DNA of 64,000 nucleotides from Bacteroides finegoldii DSM 17565 (GCF_000156195.1 NZ_GG688335.1:17985-81984), one strand, 5' to 3'. Counted from the first letter of the stretch, positions 25,104-35,757 are shown. Translations and numbers: made by a program. The notes: generated from the letters alone by a model not told the origin.

Positions 25104-27605
25104 CTATTTGAAAATAATCATAATCTGCTCATCAATACCCTTATCGGGTATGCGCACACTACATACACAGGTTTCTTTATCCCAACTCCACGCCACAGAT
25201 TCCGTATCATTCTCTAAATTATCTTCCAAGCGTTCCGTCTTAGCTTTCTTTATTTTCTTTCCTTTGACAGTAACCTCTTTCGGAACTTTCGCAGAATAAA
25301 TACGAAACAACAGATTTCTCGGACCGGGGACAGTGTAACCTTTCCCTTCACGGGCAGAGACAATCAATTCATATCCATTCGCCAAAGTATTACAAACAAT
25401 CGGTGTTTTGACAAATTCATCGCGCTGGTACCCTAAGTTTTCTCCTTCATCTTCATAAAGAGTAAAAGCAGCCTGTGCACCCTCCTGTGCAGGGAAAACT
25501 TCAAAAGTTAGTGGATATACCGGTTTCTCATGGGTGTAGTTCATCACCGGCATGGTGGGAATGATAGAACCTTGCTTCACAAACACAGGAACGAAGGACA
25601 AGGGAGCGTCAACCGTAGTCCATTGCTCTCCGGTGTAAACCGTCTTCTTGTTATTATAGTCAATCCATGTACCTTCGGGCAAATAGACATTTTTGGTACG
25701 AGCGCCTTTCTTCACCACAGGGGCTACCAGTAATTCACGGCCAAACATGAATTGGGCATCCGTAGAAAAAGTTTCCATATCCATTGGATATTCCAGAAAC
25801 AGAGGCCGCATGATAGGCAATCCTGTATCATAAGCTTCGCGGGCATAAGTATAGATATAGGGCAACAAACGATATTTCAACTCGATAGCTGCCTTTGCGT
25901 TCTTTTCCGCTTCCGGTCCGAAAAGCCACGGTTCCACCGGATTATCTCCCTCATGGTGGATACGACTCAAAGGATTGAATGCACCGAATTGAATCCAACG
26001 GGTATAGAGTTCCGCCATAGCCGGATAATCTTCAATGTCTCCACAGTAACCGGTAATGTCACAGGAAGAAAACGGTATCAGTCCTAAACCGGCGGAAAGC
26101 ATTACAGGAATCTGATTGGCTAACTGTCCCCAGCCTTGCAACACATCATCTCCGTTCCCGCTATCACCTGTCCAACCGAACGTATAACGTTGCAATCCGG
26201 CATAAGCAGCACGGGTCATTTGGAACACACGACGGTCCGGATTCCTCTTTTCAAATTGTTCTTTCACCACTTTATCCCAAGTCAATCCATAGACATTATG
26301 GATTTCATCGTGCATACCCAGATAGTGTTTCATGACGAGACGTTCCGTTTGCTCTTCGTTACTCCAGGCAGGTTCGCCCATGTCCGTCCAGAAGCCGGAG
26401 ATACCGTCGTCAATCGGTTTCTGCTGATAGGTTCCCCACCAATCGGCTACGGCAGGCAAGGTGAAATCCACCACTCCACAGTTACCACCCCAAGGCCAGG
26501 GCATATCGTAGCTTTTACCGTTCGTACTGTCCTTTACAAAATAACCCAAACGATCAGCTTCTTCCCATTGCTTTTTATTAGCTTGTGCAATTACCGGATC
26601 TTGAGATACTACTACCTTAAAACCCATCCCTTTCAAATCCGAAAGCATCTTCTTTGGACTCTCATAGTTTCCTTTGCGCCATTCGAAATCCTGCAGATAT
26701 TCCGTCCAGCCGATATCCTGATAGATAATATCACAAGGGATTCCACGTTTCCGGTAGCCCTCGGCTATTTCGCGACTTAGCTTTTCGCTTGTCAGCAGAC
26801 CGCGGCATTGAGCAAAACCCAGCGCCCATTTCGGTGGCATGATAGGTTTGCCCGTCAGTCCGACGTATTGGCCGATAATTTCCTTATAGTCCTTGCCGAA
26901 AATAAAATAGTAGATCATTTCACCGTTCGGAGCTTCAAAGCTGTAATAGTCGCGACTTTCCGTACCGAACTTGAATTCCGTTTTGTACGTATTATCAAGA
27001 AAAATACCATACCGATAACTGCTCATAAAGAAAGGAATACTCTTGTAGAGCGGATCTTCCACTATACTGTAACAGGGTTTGTCACTATTCCACATCTTAT
27101 AAGATTCGCCACGACGGTCCATCTTTCCTGTCTTTTCTCCCAGTCCGAAAAAATGCTCGTCACGACGGAGCACTTTATATTCCGTCTTCTTTGTTCCTTC
27201 ACTCACATGCCCCTTGTCGGCATAATCACTAAACAGGAGTTTCTGATACTTATCAAATATCTGAAGACTCAACGGAGATTTATTTACCCGAATACGCAAT
27301 TTCGGAGTAAAGATCTCATAACAGGCCGCCTGTTCGTCCACATGGACGGTCCCTACATCTTCCAACTCTTCATTAATCACTGCAAAAGAGGCATTCTTCC
27401 GTTGCAGCTGTCCATCGGGCGAAAACCAAACTTTGACTACCGAAGGACTACAGAGCTGTAGCTGCAACGCAGCACTGTCCGTCAGGTGAAAAGTCACCTG
27501 ACGCCCTTGTTGTGTAAAAGAAGTGCATACCTTTGCGTTATCTGTGGCACAAAGCACAGAGATAGGTAACAAACAAGCTATCATCCATCCTATTATTCTA
27601 TTCAT
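25104..27605 (-). CDS. GH31 alpha-glucosidase (dextran PUL B)
   Basis: This 833-residue GH31 enzyme releases glucose from the non-reducing end of alpha-glucosides, here probably isomalto-oligosaccharides made by the GH66 dextranase. It has a signal peptide (MNRIIGWMIACLLPISVLC) and acts in the periplasm. The nucleophile is Asp408 in GFWTDMGEPAW and the acid/base is Asp481 in GWTGDSGNGDD. The N-terminal beta-sandwich, barrel and C-terminal sandwich domains are all present. It is the last gene of the PUL B operon, 39 bp after GH66. The match of the gene order to BT3086-BT3091 of B. thetaiotaomicron supports the role. Confidence 0.93.
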   Translation of the reverse strand: MNRIIGWMIACLLPISVLCATDNAKVCTSFTQQGRQVTFHLTDSAALQLQLCSPSVVKVWFSPDGQLQRKNASFAVINEELEDVGTVHVDEQAACYEIFTPKLRIRVNKSPLSLQIFDKYQKLLFSDYADKGHVSEGTKKTEYKVLRRDEHFFGLGEKTGKMDRRGESYKMWNSDKPCYSIVEDPLYKSIPFFMSSYRYGIFLDNTYKTEFKFGTESRDYYSFEAPNGEMIYYFIFGKDYKEIIGQYVGLTGKPIMPPKWALGFAQCRGLLTSEKLSREIAEGYRKRGIPCDIIYQDIGWTEYLQDFEWRKGNYESPKKMLSDLKGMGFKVVVSQDPVIAQANKKQWEEADRLGYFVKDSTNGKSYDMPWPWGGNCGVVDFTLPAVADWWGTYQQKPIDDGISGFWTDMGEPAWSNEEQTERLVMKHYLGMHDEIHNVYGLTWDKVVKEQFEKRNPDRRVFQMTRAAYAGLQRYTFGWTGDSGNGDDVLQGWGQLANQIPVMLSAGLGLIPFSSCDITGYCGDIEDYPAMAELYTRWIQFGAFNPLSRIHHEGDNPVEPWLFGPEAEKNAKAAIELKYRLLPYIYTYAREAYDTGLPIMRPLFLEYPMDMETFSTDAQFMFGRELLVAPVVKKGARTKNVYLPEGTWIDYNNKKTVYTGEQWTTVDAPLSFVPVFVKQGSIIPTMPVMNYTHEKPVYPLTFEVFPAQEGAQAAFTLYEDEGENLGYQRDEFVKTPIVCNTLANGYELIVSAREGKGYTVPGPRNLLFRIYSAKVPKEVTVKGKKIKKAKTERLEDNLENDTESVAWSWDKETCVCSVRIPDKGIDEQIMIIFK

Positions 27606-27644
27606 ATTCGCACTATCCTCTTATTTATTCCATATCTATCAGCC

Positions 27645-29408
27645 TCATTCATACTCTACTACCAACATTGTCCAATATTTCAATGACGGAAGTGCTACCT
27701 TTATCTCATTTCCTTCCTGAACGAAATCAAGCTCTTGAGAGACTCCGAAACGTGCATCCGGAGAGGCTGCCCAAACTGTTCTTACCGTCCCCTTTACGCT
27801 TACCTTTGTTTGGACCGATTCAATCAAAGAGGGTTCAACCTGCGTCCCATTAGAGTCACACCAATCCAAATGTACAGCATTGGTATAATTAAGGAAATGA
27901 ATCACGTCCCTACGATCAAAGCGTTTCCCGATAGTGGCAATCTGATTACGGACAGGGGGCCATTGATTGACGGTCATCTTCCCATCTGTAGAAGAAGCTG
28001 TAACTCCATAAAACTCTCCACCATCACGTAAGAGATTCTCATACCCGGTGATAAAATCATAATAAGTCACCATTGCTTTCTTCAATTCCCCTTTCATTGC
28101 CAAGCTGCTGTTAGGGAAATACTCGGTAGTCAACATATGTTCTCCTAATTCCAGATGCGCACCACCCCATGCATGGATAGCGGCATTTGCCATTAATACA
28201 CCAGGGGTATTGAAATAGCCACGCCCTTCACCGCCAAGCTTATAATTCATATAAGCAGCCAATACAGTTTTCTTTCCGTTCGACCATCGATCGTTGTTTG
28301 TGATAATATTTGAAAGGACGCTAAAGCCGTTATCGGTCGGTTTTTCCCACACTTCAGTATAAAGGAAATCTACCGGAGAGTTCGCAATCAAGTTTTCTTG
28401 ACCATATTGTCCCACAGCATTCATCACCAACGACTTTTTCGGTTGAGCTTCTTTCATCGCCTTTATAAACACCGGGAAAGTAGCTGCGAGATCAACAGAG
28501 TTTCCATTATAATCATATAATTCTCCCCGACCACCTAACTGGTCAATCTGATAGCCGTCAAAATCAAAAACTTCATATACGTCGTTATTCTGCTGAGCCA
28601 TATAGTCTCTCCATTCCTGCAATGCCGGATTCGTCAGATAGATGTTACTTTTGAAAGGAGAACCTAGCGGATGATAATCCTTGTTTCCGTGCTTCTTGTC
28701 CTTAAACAGGTACCAAGTTTCTTTCACGCCATCATCGGCCGCATCGCTCAAAGCTCCATAAGCAAGATTGTAGAAAAGAGATTTCATACCCCGTTTATGA
28801 CCAGCGTCAATGTACCCCTGCACAGTAGAACGATAACAATCGCGATTGATAATATCTTTCCACACATCCATCGGAGCAGAAGGCGAACCTGCTAATGGCT
28901 TATGGTGTTTGTAATGCCAGTCCTGATACTGCACATAGTTGATATGATGGCGGTTCAGGTTATCCATTACCTTGTTAATCTCCTTTTCGCTCATTTTGCC
29001 ATATTCGGAGAGAAATCCGTTGCGCGGAAAGCGTGCAGGGTCGGAAGACACATCAATGGCAATGCTGCTCAGAACAACCTCTTCGCCATTCTCTACTGTA
29101 TATAAGTCGACCATATAACCTTTAAAGTCATCTGTCGGCGGATTCCAACTCCATGACTTTCCGGTGAGGGGAGTTTCGGAAAGCACCTTGTTGAGGTGCT
29201 TATAGCGAATGGTCACCTGCCCTTCGGGAAGATTGTTCAAAGAAAGTTGTACCGGTTCTCCCGGCTGATAGGCGGCTTTATCGGTAGACAGCAGTACGGT
29301 GATATAGCCGTCTCCGTAAGTAATAGGATTGTTCGAAGGCTCGTCGTCGATACAACCGGCCAATGAAAAAGCCAGGATACAAGCCATTATATATTTCGTC
29401 AGTTTCAT
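27645..29408 (-). CDS. GH66 endo-dextranase lipoprotein
   Basis: This enzyme cuts internal alpha-1,6 bonds of dextran at the cell surface. The signal has the lipobox SLAGC (Cys19) followed by acidic residues. An N-terminal beta-sandwich (about residues 30-125) precedes the GH66 barrel. The nucleophile is Asp289 in GYQIDQLGG and the acid/base is Glu352 in LYTEVWE. The C-terminal beta domain ends the 587-residue protein. It lacks the long CITase insert of cyclodextran-forming members, so plain dextranase is more likely. It lies 20 bp after the surface-binding protein gene in the PUL B operon. Confidence 0.92.
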   Translation of the reverse strand: MKLTKYIMACILAFSLAGCIDDEPSNNPITYGDGYITVLLSTDKAAYQPGEPVQLSLNNLPEGQVTIRYKHLNKVLSETPLTGKSWSWNPPTDDFKGYMVDLYTVENGEEVVLSSIAIDVSSDPARFPRNGFLSEYGKMSEKEINKVMDNLNRHHINYVQYQDWHYKHHKPLAGSPSAPMDVWKDIINRDCYRSTVQGYIDAGHKRGMKSLFYNLAYGALSDAADDGVKETWYLFKDKKHGNKDYHPLGSPFKSNIYLTNPALQEWRDYMAQQNNDVYEVFDFDGYQIDQLGGRGELYDYNGNSVDLAATFPVFIKAMKEAQPKKSLVMNAVGQYGQENLIANSPVDFLYTEVWEKPTDNGFSVLSNIITNNDRWSNGKKTVLAAYMNYKLGGEGRGYFNTPGVLMANAAIHAWGGAHLELGEHMLTTEYFPNSSLAMKGELKKAMVTYYDFITGYENLLRDGGEFYGVTASSTDGKMTVNQWPPVRNQIATIGKRFDRRDVIHFLNYTNAVHLDWCDSNGTQVEPSLIESVQTKVSVKGTVRTVWAASPDARFGVSQELDFVQEGNEIKVALPSLKYWTMLVVEYE

Positions 29409-29428
29409 AATTCAATCTGTATTAATCG

Positions 29429-31132
29429 TTATTTCTTTTGAAAATGAATCTCCTTTTTATAGGTATTGATAGTAACCTTAAAGGTTCCGGCATTATTCAT
29501 ATACCATTTATTGTCGCCCTTATCAGAAGAGAGATAACATGAGCCTGTAAACTCATCATACACTCCTTTATTATCTTCTTCCGCAACAAAGAATAAACCA
29601 TCGTAATCACCGAATTGGAGAGGAAACTTTATCTGTCCGGTTCCCAATTCTCCTTCATATACAAATTCATTCTTGTTAGAGTTGCTTTGCGTAAGTTCTT
29701 TCACATTCTTCCAGGCAAAATCTCCGGATACTGCTTCTCCCATTGCCCAAACCTTCTCGTAAACTACAATTTGTTCCACTGTCAAGTCCTGGCTACCGAC
29801 ATTGAATGTCACAACATATTTACTTTTATACGTCTGCTTCTCTTCTGTCACCACTTCAGTCCCTTCTTTGTCTTTTGAAATTCGGAAAGTACCGTCCTGC
29901 AATTCTCCATTATAAGTGAAAAGCTCTGGGTTCGAATCATCTTTTGTCATGGCTATCGGCGTCTCTCCTGCCGCAGTTCCAATCATCCAAAATTCACTGT
30001 TATCCGGTTCTTCACCATCCAAATTGGTGATTTCAATATCCAATGTATTCAGATTTACTTTCACCCGATAGCTGGCACCACGCTTGATATTGAATTTATT
30101 ATCCGGCCCGTCATTCTCATCCTGACGATAAATCAGTTTATTCTCATCACTTCCGTCCCTGCCAAACGAAGGATAGAAATCGCTCTGCTGAGTCACAAAT
30201 TTAAGTTCACCCGTTCTAAGCTCACCTTCCCAAACAAATCCGTTAGGTTCATCAGCTATCGGAGTCATCTTCGTTGCATCGTCCAATGACCAACCGCCCG
30301 TAGTAGCCGAACCAATCATCCAAAGATTAGGATAAACCATCTCTCCGCCCAAATCCGTAATCTCAATATCCAATGTGCTTAGATTCAGTTTTATCCGATA
30401 GTTACCCGGAGTGCTTATCATAAACTTCTCATCCGGTTCGTCATCACTTTCCCTATATACAAGTTTATTCTCATCTTCACCATCCTTATTAAAAGAAGGA
30501 ACAAAAGAAGTTTTCTGTAAGACGAATTTCAGTTCTCCTGAAAGAAGCACGCCTTCCCAAACAAATCCGTTCGGTTCATCCTCAATTGATTCCATCGGAG
30601 TAGCATTATCCAGACTCCATCCTCCTACAGTTGCTCCACCAATCATCCACAGATTCAGATAACGTTCTATATAAGGTGTCAGTTTGAATGTAACGACAGG
30701 AGAAACCTGAGTAAACTCTTCATGCCCCAATACAGCAGCAGTCACACGAGCTTCAAACTCCAATGTTTCATCCAAAGAACTATTCCACACTTCTGCCAAC
30801 AAGTCATTCATCTCTTTATGGTTAAATGCCAGAATACGGGAATCCGTTGCACCTATATCCTTTTTCAGTCCTCCTGCGAAATTGTTACCTTTCAAATCCA
30901 TTTCAAGAACATAGCTGATACGGGAATCTGTTCCATAGTTACTACCAGCAGTCCAAGCAAAATGAAAAGCTTCCCTATCACTCATCAACTGGTCCAGTTC
31001 CACTACTTCGGACGATACAGACAATACCAAAGACTCACTTCCTTTATCTGTCTCCATCTCATCAGAAGTACACGAATTAAATACAAAGCCCGCCAATAAA
31101 GCCGTCAGAGCAATATATATCTTTGTTTTCAT
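29429..31132 (-). CDS. SusE/SusF-like surface glycan-binding lipoprotein (PUL B)
   Basis: This 567-residue surface lipoprotein (lipobox VFNSC, Cys21) should bind alpha-glucan and hand it to the SusCD pair. An N-terminal SusE-type Ig domain (about residues 30-155) is followed by four SusE/F-like modules. Each starts with a WMIG or WAMG motif. Modules 1 (about 160-268) and 2 (about 269-377) are near duplicates of 109 residues, sharing GGWSLD, DEPNGFVWEG, DENKL and TLDIEIT. Module 3 is divergent and shorter. The duplicated modules point to recent tandem duplication, probably for avidity. It lies between susD and GH66 with spacings of about 20 bp. Confidence 0.9.
   Translation of the reverse strand: MKTKIYIALTALLAGFVFNSCTSDEMETDKGSESLVLSVSSEVVELDQLMSDREAFHFAWTAGSNYGTDSRISYVLEMDLKGNNFAGGLKKDIGATDSRILAFNHKEMNDLLAEVWNSSLDETLEFEARVTAAVLGHEEFTQVSPVVTFKLTPYIERYLNLWMIGGATVGGWSLDNATPMESIEDEPNGFVWEGVLLSGELKFVLQKTSFVPSFNKDGEDENKLVYRESDDEPDEKFMISTPGNYRIKLNLSTLDIEITDLGGEMVYPNLWMIGSATTGGWSLDDATKMTPIADEPNGFVWEGELRTGELKFVTQQSDFYPSFGRDGSDENKLIYRQDENDGPDNKFNIKRGASYRVKVNLNTLDIEITNLDGEEPDNSEFWMIGTAAGETPIAMTKDDSNPELFTYNGELQDGTFRISKDKEGTEVVTEEKQTYKSKYVVTFNVGSQDLTVEQIVVYEKVWAMGEAVSGDFAWKNVKELTQSNSNKNEFVYEGELGTGQIKFPLQFGDYDGLFFVAEEDNKGVYDEFTGSCYLSSDKGDNKWYMNNAGTFKVTINTYKKEIHFQKK
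30002..30655 (-). repeat. In-frame tandem duplication in the PUL B binding protein
   Basis: Two adjacent 327-bp units encode the near-identical modules 1 and 2 of the SusE/F-like protein. Similarity is visible at protein level (shared GGWSLD, DEPNGFVWEG and TLDIEIT motifs at 109-residue spacing). Confidence 0.75.
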
Positions 31133-31150
31133 AATCTTTCTTTTTTACTA

Positions 31151-32635
31151 TTAATATCCCGGATTCTGTTTCAAATTGCCATTCGCCTCAATCTCTTTCA
31201 ACGGTATAGGCATTAACAAATGTTTTTCCGCCGCATTGGTTTTTCCGATAGAGTGAAGGAATTTCAGAGCATAGTTGTCTTTCAGGCGAACCAAATCAAA
31301 CCAACGGTCTCCTTCAAACGCCAACTCTATACGACGTTCCTGAATAATTTTCTCCCTCATCTGATCCTGTGTCAATCCTTCGATATCCGCCCGGTTAGTC
31401 AGTCCTGCCCGTTTTCTAACCTCGTACAAAGGGGCTTCCGCATCAGTTGTCAAAGCTTGTTCATTCAACGCTTCCGCTTTCATCAGTAGCACATCCGCAT
31501 AACGGAGTACCACAAAGTTGGCCGGACTGGTATTGTAATCCATAGAGATGGATTTCGGGACCAGAAACTTACGCAAATTGTATCCCGTTGTAGAATAAGA
31601 AGACTGATATTGCTTTCCGTCAAAGTCAGGACATCCCAAATAAAGAATAGTCTTATCTTTACGATTATCCCCTTCTTCGTACTGGCTGACAAACTCGGCA
31701 GTCGGCTGGTTCCATCCGTAGCCGCCCGCCACCATATCCGAATTACGAGGGCCTGTAAACGCACTCAACCAAGAAGATTGGTTTTCATTACTCCAGAAAT
31801 CATAATTGGTCTTACCATAATACTGTACCTCAAACAATGATTCAGGTCCATTTTTCTTATTCGGATTAAAGTTATCACTATAATCATCATTCAAACGATA
31901 ACCCAATTTCTGTATTTCCTCACAAAGACGTACAATCTCCGCATACTCCTTTCTTTGGGTCAGATACACTTTGGCTAGCAACCCCATCGCTGCTCCTTTG
32001 GAAGCACGTCCCAAATCGGAAGCGGAATAAGAAGATTTATCCGGAAGCAAGTTGATCGCTTCTTTCAAATCATCTTCTATCAACTTATAGATTTCTTCTT
32101 TCGAAGCACGGAAAGGTTTCAAATCATCTTCCGAAGTCTGCGGTTCTGTCAGTAAAGGTACTCCTCCAAAAAGACGAACCAGAATAAAATAATAATGGGC
32201 ACGCAAGAATTTAGCTTCTCCCAAACAACGGTTTTTCAAACTTTGATCAATATTCATACCCGGAACGTTCTTGATAACGAAGTTGCAACGGAGAATACCC
32301 GGAGACGGACCGCGCCATACATCAAGCACACCGGCATTATCGGTGGTGGTTATGAAGTTAGCCATATCGGTAGTCTCTATGCCATCCGTACCTCCACCTG
32401 CACCGACAATACTGTTACCGGCTACGATATCCAGTGTCCACATACGCATATTATATAATTTGGGCCATTGAAGCGGTTGATAAGCACCATTTACGGCAGC
32501 TATCGCATCTTCCGCTGCCTGAAAACTCTTGGAAGTATCGATAGAGTCCCACGGTTCTTTATCAAGGAAACCATTACAGCTGCTCAATGTCAAGCCCAAC
32601 AGGAAGCAAGGAAGTATATATCTGAACTTTTTCAT
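31151..32635 (-). CDS. SusD-like glycan-binding lipoprotein (PUL B)
   Basis: This is the 494-residue SusD partner of the PUL B transporter. ATG at 32635 gives a lipoprotein signal (MKKFRYILPCFLLGLTLSSC); an in-frame TTG 9 bp upstream is a less likely start. The N-terminal SusD domain shows LDKEPWDSID and LGEAKFLRAHYYF, and the C-terminal RagB/SusD domain shows YADVLLMKAEALNE and RRIELAFEGDRWFDLVR, all hallmark positions. It lies between susC (36 bp) and the SusE/F-like gene (18 bp). Confidence 0.95.
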   Translation of the reverse strand: MKKFRYILPCFLLGLTLSSCNGFLDKEPWDSIDTSKSFQAAEDAIAAVNGAYQPLQWPKLYNMRMWTLDIVAGNSIVGAGGGTDGIETTDMANFITTTDNAGVLDVWRGPSPGILRCNFVIKNVPGMNIDQSLKNRCLGEAKFLRAHYYFILVRLFGGVPLLTEPQTSEDDLKPFRASKEEIYKLIEDDLKEAINLLPDKSSYSASDLGRASKGAAMGLLAKVYLTQRKEYAEIVRLCEEIQKLGYRLNDDYSDNFNPNKKNGPESLFEVQYYGKTNYDFWSNENQSSWLSAFTGPRNSDMVAGGYGWNQPTAEFVSQYEEGDNRKDKTILYLGCPDFDGKQYQSSYSTTGYNLRKFLVPKSISMDYNTSPANFVVLRYADVLLMKAEALNEQALTTDAEAPLYEVRKRAGLTNRADIEGLTQDQMREKIIQERRIELAFEGDRWFDLVRLKDNYALKFLHSIGKTNAAEKHLLMPIPLKEIEANGNLKQNPGY

Positions 32636-32671
32636 ATTTGTCAATCAATTAAAGGTTCTATATAAAAGTAG

Positions 32672-35600
32672 TTAGAAAGAAACAGATGCGCCGAACGTGA
32701 TGTTACGGGCTATGGGATACACGTTATTGTCATTTCCCGATCCGGAAATTTCCGGATCAAGCCCCGTATAACGGGTTAATGTCAGTAGATTCTGCCCCGA
32801 AACGAAGAAGCGCACAGAAGACATCGCCGCCTTCTTGCTCCATGCGGCCGGTAAGGTGTAGCCCAATGTCACATTCTTCAGACGCAAGTATTTACCGTCT
32901 TCTATAAAACGATTTGAAACACGCCCGTTCTTATTCGGGTCACCGAATACAGCACGTGGCATACTGTTGCTTGTTCCTTCGCCACGCCAACGATCGAGAA
33001 CGGTCGTCATCTGGTTCTGTGCTACGGACATGGCTTCCAAAGAGGCCCGGTTTGCGTTGTATATCTTGTTTCCCGCCGCCCCTTGCAGGAAGATTTCCAG
33101 ATCGAAACCTTTCCAGGCAAATGAATTGTTCATTGAAAAAATCCATGTCGGAGTGGGACTGCCGAGATAAGTACGGTCTTTATCATTGATGATTCCGTCG
33201 TTATTCAAGTCCTTAAACTTAATATCACCGGCAGAAGTACGGTTGTAAGGGTCATTGCCTTGCGTCTGAATGGCGTAGCGGTCTACTTCCTCCTGTGTCT
33301 GGAAAATACCGTTCGTCACATAACCGTAAAAAGAACTGACCGGATGACCGACTGCATGAATATTATTATCGAAATACATCGGGACATCCCCATTCAAGCG
33401 GATAATTTCATTCTTGTTGTAAGAAGCATTGAGAGACGTATTCCATGAAAATTCACCCACCAGATTACGGGAACTGACAGAAACCTCAAATCCCTTATTC
33501 CGCATCTTACCCGCATTGATCTTAGGAACATTGATATCCGAATACCCGGTAGAGATAGGCACTACCATATCTACCAGCATATCGTTCGTATTCTTGATAT
33601 AAGCATCCAGACTAAGATTGATCCGACCGTCAATCATTGTCAGGTCGGCACCGACATTATATTGCTCCACCTCTTCCCAGCGAACATTCGGGTTTGGCAT
33701 TACCGACGGGGCAATGGCATTCACTTGCGTACCATTGAAGTTATACTGAATAGTCTGGATGGTGGAAGCATACGCATAATTACCCACACTCGCCTGATTA
33801 CCGGTCAATCCATATCCCGCACGGAGTTTCACATCACTCAACCAGAAACTCTTTTTAAAGAAAGGTTCCTCAGAAAGCCTCCAGGCAAGAGATACGGACG
33901 GGAAATTAGACCACCGGTTCTTTTTGCTGAAACGGGAAGAACCGTCACGCCGGATCGTAGCTGTCAACAGGTATTTATTATCGTATGTATAATTGATACG
34001 CCCTAAATAAGAGAGCAATGCCCAGTCACTTCCATTTCCGTTCACAGTCGGTTCGAGCGTACCATTATCCAATTGCTGCGCAGTAGGACTGATGAATCCC
34101 ATAATGGAACCGCCCAAATACTCATACGTGTTACTCTGTGCAGAAGAACCTACCATCACAGTCAGTTGATGTTTCTCTGCAAACGTCTTATTAAAAGTCA
34201 GAGTATTGTCCCACAATAAAGTAAGGCTTTTGTTATACTTCCGGGAAGCATACGATTCCGGTTGGGAAATCGGCTGCCAGTCATACTTGGGCGACCAGCC
34301 TTTATCATCCCAAAAGAGTGCCTGTACTCCAACAATAGTTTTGAAAGTCAGCCATTCCCACGGTTTTACTTCGGCGTAGATATTACCCAATATATTGAAA
34401 CCTTTAGTAGCAGTAGAGTTGGTCATCATCTTGCCGATAGGATTAGCAATATCTCCTACATACATCGGAAGCCCTACAGGACCTGCCCAAGAACCATCAT
34501 CATTCTTGATAGCCTGTGTAGGCAGTGCCAACATGGTATTTTTAATACTATACTCGCCCTTCTTTTTAATATCATGATTCAGCGAAAGTTTGTTTCCCAT
34601 CTTTAACCAATTATTCATCTGCGTATCCATATTGAATTGCACCGTATAGCGCTCATATTGAGTGGTACGTACGATACCTTCCTGGTTGAAATAAGCCGCA
34701 GATACATAATAAGTCGTTTTATCATTCCCACCGGAATAGTTCAGTGAATAGTTCTGGATAGCGGCAGTCTGAAACAATTCATCTGTCCAGTTTGTTCCTC
34801 TGCCCAATGAAGTAGGATCTTCAAACAGAGGGTTCTGCGGTTGACCGTTAGCTGTCATCATTTCATTATGGAGGGAAGCAAATTGAGTAGCATCCAGCAA
34901 ATCAAGTGTACGGATAGCCTTTTCGATACCGTAAGAAGCCTTAAAGTTAAAGTGAGCGGCGTCCGATTTCCCTTTCTTCGTGGTAATAATAATGACCCCG
35001 TAAGCTCCTCGCGAACCGTAAATAGCAGTAGCGGAAGCGTCTTTCAACACGTCTACCGTCTCCACATCATCCATATTAATCATATTCAAAGGAACATCCG
35101 TCGGCACCCCGTCGATGACAAGCAACGGATCACTATTGTTGATGGAACCGATACCACGTATCTTCATTGACACATTATCGCCCGGCGCACCACTGGAAAT
35201 TACCTGAAGCCCGGTTGCACGTCCTTGTAAAGCTGCTCCCAAACTAGGAGAGGGTTGTTTCATCAGATCTTTGGAAGAAACGGAAGAGATAGCCCCAGTC
35301 AAGTCACTCTTCTTCATCGTACCATAACCGATGACAACGACTTCATCGAGCACCTCGGTATCTTCTTTCAAAGTAATAGTCAGGGACGTTTTGCCATTCA
35401 CCGGAACTGTCTGAGTGGCATATCCGATAAAAGAAACGGTTAGCATACTTTTAGGGGACACTTTCAGGGAGAAGTTACCGTCTATATCGGTAATCGTACC
35501 GTTCGTCGTACTTTCTTCTACTACACTGGCACCGATCACCGGCTCACCCGCAGCATCCACTACATGTCCTTTTATGGAAATCTGTTGTGCGAATGCACTA

Positions 35601-35674
35601 AGAGATAGGAACAAGCCCCACATTATTAATAAGAGGCGGCGTTCAAAGCCTTTCGACTTCATACTCTGTTTCAT
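32672..35674 (-). CDS. SusC-like TonB-dependent transporter (PUL B)
   Basis: This is the outer-membrane importer for the dextran PUL. I chose ATG 35674 (MKQSMKSKGFERRLLL), giving 1000 residues with a signal peptide ending SAFAQ. ATG 35680 is possible; the TTG at 35752 overlaps the promoter and is unlikely. Domains are the carboxypeptidase-regulatory-like region (IKGHVVDAAGEPVIGASV), a TonB-box-like DEVVVIGYG, the plug (PLLVIDGVPTDVP) and the barrel ending in GASVSF. It is the first structural gene of the operon, read from a -7 element at 35750-35757. Confidence 0.95.
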   Translation of the reverse strand: MKQSMKSKGFERRLLLIMWGLFLSLSAFAQQISIKGHVVDAAGEPVIGASVVEESTTNGTITDIDGNFSLKVSPKSMLTVSFIGYATQTVPVNGKTSLTITLKEDTEVLDEVVVIGYGTMKKSDLTGAISSVSSKDLMKQPSPSLGAALQGRATGLQVISSGAPGDNVSMKIRGIGSINNSDPLLVIDGVPTDVPLNMINMDDVETVDVLKDASATAIYGSRGAYGVIIITTKKGKSDAAHFNFKASYGIEKAIRTLDLLDATQFASLHNEMMTANGQPQNPLFEDPTSLGRGTNWTDELFQTAAIQNYSLNYSGGNDKTTYYVSAAYFNQEGIVRTTQYERYTVQFNMDTQMNNWLKMGNKLSLNHDIKKKGEYSIKNTMLALPTQAIKNDDGSWAGPVGLPMYVGDIANPIGKMMTNSTATKGFNILGNIYAEVKPWEWLTFKTIVGVQALFWDDKGWSPKYDWQPISQPESYASRKYNKSLTLLWDNTLTFNKTFAEKHQLTVMVGSSAQSNTYEYLGGSIMGFISPTAQQLDNGTLEPTVNGNGSDWALLSYLGRINYTYDNKYLLTATIRRDGSSRFSKKNRWSNFPSVSLAWRLSEEPFFKKSFWLSDVKLRAGYGLTGNQASVGNYAYASTIQTIQYNFNGTQVNAIAPSVMPNPNVRWEEVEQYNVGADLTMIDGRINLSLDAYIKNTNDMLVDMVVPISTGYSDINVPKINAGKMRNKGFEVSVSSRNLVGEFSWNTSLNASYNKNEIIRLNGDVPMYFDNNIHAVGHPVSSFYGYVTNGIFQTQEEVDRYAIQTQGNDPYNRTSAGDIKFKDLNNDGIINDKDRTYLGSPTPTWIFSMNNSFAWKGFDLEIFLQGAAGNKIYNANRASLEAMSVAQNQMTTVLDRWRGEGTSNSMPRAVFGDPNKNGRVSNRFIEDGKYLRLKNVTLGYTLPAAWSKKAAMSSVRFFVSGQNLLTLTRYTGLDPEISGSGNDNNVYPIARNITFGASVSF

Positions 35675-35749
35675 GTACATTAATTTAAAGTTAATATTAG
35701 GGTTACTTTTGTTTTTATTCTCTGTGTCATTGCTGAAATGACTACGAAA

Positions 35750-35757
35750 CAAAAGTA
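35750..35757 (-). promoter_or_regulatory. Promoter -7 element of PUL B susC
   Basis: The minus strand reads TACTTTTG, fitting TAnnTTTG, about 75 nt upstream of the chosen susC ATG. No strong -33 TTTG is seen, consistent with activation by the adjacent SusR-like protein. Confidence 0.55.
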
